Assembly: GCF_024178165.1 (NCBI RefSeq)
Contig: NZ_JAMZIE010000001.1
Coordinates: 558,001 to 622,000 of the forward strand
Source: Halohasta salina
GTDB taxonomy: Archaea > Halobacteriota > Halobacteria > Halobacteriales > Haloferacaceae
DNA: 64,000 nt
Direction of reading: 5' to 3'
The notes below the pieces were generated by a model. It saw only the letters and a program-made list of their open reading frames with translations. It was not told where the DNA came from and ran no database searches. Below are positions 61,382 to 64,000 of the stretch, in pieces (position 1 is the stretch's first letter; every line of letters begins with the position of its first letter). The translations under genes and the position numbers were made by a program.

Positions 61382-62781
61382 GGGCCGCCTCCCGAAATGA
61401 ACGGTGGCTCGACCAGCGGCGTGGTGACGACCCAGAGGCTGATCATCGTGTAGCCGACCATGACGAGCGTGATCCCGTACTGGCTTTTGATCGCCGCCAG
61501 TCGACCGGGCAACAGGTCGTAGGCCGCCGCGTGTGCCACCCACACCGCCACCATGTGGCCGGCGAGGACGAGGGCCATCTCGATGCCCGACACCCAACCG
61601 GGGAGCCCTGCGAGGACCGGCGGTTGCTGGGGTGGCGACAGTGGGGCGGCGGCAACGACCGCTAGCGCGGGCACCAACCCGGCGACGAACGCGAGGTTGT
61701 GGGCGAGGTGGTAGCCGACCGCGATCGCCACCAGCGAGGGCGCAAAGCGATTAGCCAGTGACTCACGAGTAATGTAGGTCGACCCGTAGCGGCGGGCCAA
61801 CCCCATCGCCCACCAGAACGCCGCCAGAAAGCAGCCGAAGCCGGCGAGATAGGCGACGAAATAGACGCCCAGCGGAGGGAGCCCCAATCCGACCACGGCG
61901 ACGGCGAAGGCCTCCCAGAGCCACGTGGCGACGAAGCCGTCGAAGGTGGTGACATACAGCAGACAGACGACGAAGGCGACTTCGTCACGCCCCGACACGA
62001 GGTCGGTATCGGTGAGCGCCATCCCCGGCAGCCGCACGGCGATCCCCTCTGGGGTCCGCGAAAACGGGGCGAACCGGCCGAATAGCGCGAACGCCCGGGA
62101 GATCGGGTCGACGGACGAAAACCATACGTCGGAACCGAACACTACCGCGCCGGCGACGGAGGCGACGGTGTAGGCGACGACCATCGACGCCAACAGTCGT
62201 GGGTCGTCGGCCATCGGGGTGACGACCTCGATCCAGATCAGCCCGAGCAAGCCGACGACGCTCGGCCACACCCCCAGCCGTTCGGGGTACGGCCGATCAA
62301 GCGTCGGGAACAGGTCAGCGACTGTGCGAAACGGGTTGAGCGTCGGCCACGTGTTGCCGAGGAGGTACGTCGAGGCGACGTAGCCACCCCACCAACCGAC
62401 CCAGACGAAGACGACCGCGAAGTTCCGGAGCCCGGTCGACGGGCCGGTGAACCCGACGTAGACGGTCAGTAGAAGGAGACTAACGCCGGTTAGTCGACCA
62501 ATACCGGCGACGAGTCGGCCCGGCGACGGGAGCTGCCGACGCCACTGGTGGAACGAGCGGATGAACGCCCGGTCGGTGACGAACGACGCCAGCAGGAAGG
62601 AGGCTCCGACCGCGCCGCCGCCGGTCGTCAAAAACAGCCACGTCGGGACGGTGACGGTCGACGCACCGGCTTCCCGGAGGCCGGCCGCGTGGGCTACTCC
62701 CGGGGTGCTCAGCAGTGCGACCGCCAGCGTTGCCCCGAGAAGTCCGACACTCGCGTGTGTGCCGAGCCGTCGACGATCCAT
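61378..62781 (-). CDS. Polytopic membrane protein, unknown function
   Basis: A 467-residue protein with about eleven to twelve hydrophobic segments and a signal-like N-terminus (ASVGLLGATLAVALLSTPGVAHAAG). I do not recognise a known transporter family. Conserved-looking polar positions lie in membrane parts: LLGNTWPTLNPFRTVADL near 140, YHLAHNLAFVAGLVP near 360 (two His), and GHMVAVWVAHAAAYDLLP near 415 (two His). Paired His in the last helices could bind heme or metal. It is divergent from coxC and followed by the zinc-finger gene with a 4-bp overlap, which suggests a function in respiration or oxidase assembly. Confidence 0.72.
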   Translation of the reverse strand: MDRRRLGTHASVGLLGATLAVALLSTPGVAHAAGLREAGASTVTVPTWLFLTTGGGAVGASFLLASFVTDRAFIRSFHQWRRQLPSPGRLVAGIGRLTGVSLLLLTVYVGFTGPSTGLRNFAVVFVWVGWWGGYVASTYLLGNTWPTLNPFRTVADLFPTLDRPYPERLGVWPSVVGLLGLIWIEVVTPMADDPRLLASMVVAYTVASVAGAVVFGSDVWFSSVDPISRAFALFGRFAPFSRTPEGIAVRLPGMALTDTDLVSGRDEVAFVVCLLYVTTFDGFVATWLWEAFAVAVVGLGLPPLGVYFVAYLAGFGCFLAAFWWAMGLARRYGSTYITRESLANRFAPSLVAIAVGYHLAHNLAFVAGLVPALAVVAAAPLSPPQQPPVLAGLPGWVSGIEMALVLAGHMVAVWVAHAAAYDLLPGRLAAIKSQYGITLVMVGYTMISLWVVTTPLVEPPFISGGGP

Positions 62782-62885
62782 TGGCAGCGTTACGACACAC
62801 CGACACGAGTAGCTTGCGACTCCGACGTGTTCAGCGGCGACGACGGTTGGGAGGATTTTTAGTCACCGGCTTGCAACGAGTTGGT

Positions 62886-63731
62886 ATGAGTACCGAAACG
62901 GACGACGGACACGACGACCACCACCTGCCGGCAGTCGAGGACTGGCCGCGGGGATTCGGCGAGGCCAGTTGGTGGCCGTTCATGACCGCCCTCGGTGGCG
63001 CAGGCATCTACGTCGGAGTCGCCCTCTGGATCATCGCCGATCTGGTCCACCCGCTGGCCGGGCCGGCGGTCGTCGTCGGCAGCGTTGGACTGTTTTTGAC
63101 CGGTATCTACGGCTGGCTCTACCACGCCTTCATTACGAAGTTCTGGACGCGAGAGGTCTCCGACCGCGGGAGTTCGTCGCTCCGGTGGGGGATGATCGCC
63201 TTCCTCGGCTCGGAACTGGCGACCTTCGGCGCGATATTCACCTACTACTTCTACTTCCGTGCGGGCGCGGAGTGGACGCTGCCGGCGACGACGCCGGATC
63301 TGGTGAGTTCGCTGATCTTGGCCAACACCGCCGTACTGGTGGCTTCCTCGTTCACCCTCCACTGGGCCCACGTCGCCATCCGGAACGGTGACCGCACCAA
63401 CTTCCTCCGGGGGATGGGGCTCACCGTCCTCCTCGGCGTGGTCTTCCTCGGCGGCCAGGCCCTCGAATACTTCGAGTTCATCGGTCAGTACGGCTTTACC
63501 TACGCCGAAGGGATCTACGGCTCGGCGTTCTTCGGGCTGACCGGCCTCCACGGCCTCCACGTCATGCTCGGGGTCGTCTTCATCGCTATCGTCTTCGTCC
63601 GCGGGCTCTACGGTCAGTATTCCGCCGATCGACACCTCTCTGTCAGCACCGCCTCGATGTACTGGCACTTCGTCGACGCCGTCTGGATCTTCCTCGTCGT
63701 CGTCCTCTATCTCGGTGCGGGACAGGCCTAA
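62886..63731 (+). CDS. coxC: Cytochrome c oxidase subunit III
   Basis: A 281-residue heme-copper oxidase subunit III with seven helices. Family motifs include WPFMTALGGAGIYVGVALWI, SLRWGMIAFLGSELATFGAIFTYYFYFRAG (second membrane Glu), SSFTLHWAHVAIRNGDR, GVVFLGGQALEYFEF and LTGLHGLHVMLGVVFIAIVFVRGLYG, ending YWHFVDAVWIFLVVVLYL. The ATG at 62886 follows a short spacer from the divergent gene; a His/Asp-rich tail (DDGHDDHH) opens the protein. The other oxidase subunits are not in the window. Confidence 0.93.
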   Translation: MSTETDDGHDDHHLPAVEDWPRGFGEASWWPFMTALGGAGIYVGVALWIIADLVHPLAGPAVVVGSVGLFLTGIYGWLYHAFITKFWTREVSDRGSSSLRWGMIAFLGSELATFGAIFTYYFYFRAGAEWTLPATTPDLVSSLILANTAVLVASSFTLHWAHVAIRNGDRTNFLRGMGLTVLLGVVFLGGQALEYFEFIGQYGFTYAEGIYGSAFFGLTGLHGLHVMLGVVFIAIVFVRGLYGQYSADRHLSVSTASMYWHFVDAVWIFLVVVLYLGAGQA

Positions 63732-63800
63732 TCGCCGGTGCGGTCGACCCCCCGAGACGGATCGCGGGGGTCAAATGCCCCGACTGTCTTCAGTTCTGTA

Positions 63801-64000
63801 ATGCGAATCCACGAGCTTGGCGAGGGTACCCCCGAAGTCGCTGTCGTCGGGGGAATCCACGGCGACGAGCCCTGCGGCCCTCGGGCGATCGACCGGCTCC
63901 TCGCCGCCGAGCCGGCCGTCGAACGGCCGGTCAAGCTGATCGTCGCCAACGAGGCGGCCCTGCGGGCGGGCCAGCGCTATCTCGATGCGGATCTCAACCG
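63801..64000 (+). CDS. Succinylglutamate desuccinylase/aspartoacylase family protein (partial)
   Basis: The first 66 codons of a zinc carboxypeptidase-like protein cut by the window edge. The opening MRIHELGEGTPEVAVVGGIHGDEPCGPRAI carries the zinc-binding HGDE motif, and DADLN at the end of the visible part continues the family pattern DxNR. Substrate unknown. The ATG at 63801 follows coxC by 69 bp in the same direction. Confidence 0.82.
   Translation, partial: MRIHELGEGTPEVAVVGGIHGDEPCGPRAIDRLLAAEPAVERPVKLIVANEAALRAGQRYLDADLN

Overview
The window is a 64 kb piece of a halophilic archaeon (class Halobacteria) chromosome. The signs are high GC, very acidic proteins, haloarchaea-only small proteins (CxxC zinc fingers, DUF5779/DUF5793/DUF5799-like families), Tat lipoproteins, halocyanin, full-length archaeal PEP carboxylase, GfcR/Gdh/GnaD of the semi-phosphorylative Entner-Doudoroff pathway, AglJ, and many leaderless genes with a TATA box about 22-35 nt before the start codon. 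The genus cannot be fixed from sequence alone.

Layout. 0.1-9.7 kb: UPF0058 protein, beta-propeller, ppc, glutaredoxin, gdh-gfcR, a uracil-DNA glycosylase-like protein and small haloarchaeal proteins. 9.8-18.7 kb: late cobalamin block, chlID divergent from cobN-cbiC-cbiE-cbiA. 18.9-23.3 kb: membrane proteins, an Lrp regulator and korAB. 23.3-24.8 kb: two tandem type IV pilins with long leaders. 25.0-27.2 kb: aroC followed by a vapBC toxin-antitoxin pair and then a second copy of the aroC 3' end. 27.4-32.5 kb: Tat lipoprotein solute-binding protein, PAP2 phosphatase, NikR, glutaredoxin, gnaD. 32.6-38.8 kb: menA-menC, halocyanin, DUF5799-like, a 48-aa protein, and a FIST/histidine-kinase pair. 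38.9-47.9 kb: branched-chain amino acid block (leuB; ilvB-ilvN-ilvC-leuC-leuD; leuA). 48.2-58.9 kb: small haloarchaeal genes, aglJ, two PadR-like regulators, tRNA-Lys, ctaA, an M24-like protein, purD, purA. 58.9-64 kb: a large three-part protein of unknown function, membrane proteins, cytochrome oxidase subunit III and the start of an aspartoacylase-like gene.

How the genes work together. gdh and gnaD supply the first oxidation and dehydration steps of glucose breakdown, with GfcR as the pathway regulator next to gdh. korAB and ppc feed the citric acid cycle. The cob genes insert cobalt and amidate the corrin ring. The ilv/leu genes form one biosynthetic unit for valine, isoleucine and leucine. 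menA/menC, halocyanin, ctaA and coxC belong to the respiratory chain.

Points deserving most attention: (1) the roughly 270-nt ilvB leader holds a TATA box, a 27-codon reading frame whose last 14 residues are rich in Val/Ile/Ala, and a terminator-like hairpin plus T-run with the stop codon of that frame in its loop, which looks like a transcription attenuator; (2) vapBC sits between two 223-bp copies of the aroC 3' end; (3) leuA appears frameshifted between its promoter-supported ATG and its catalytic N-terminus; (4) a structured, gene-free stretch between gdh and the glycosylase gene carries an orphan tRNA T-arm.
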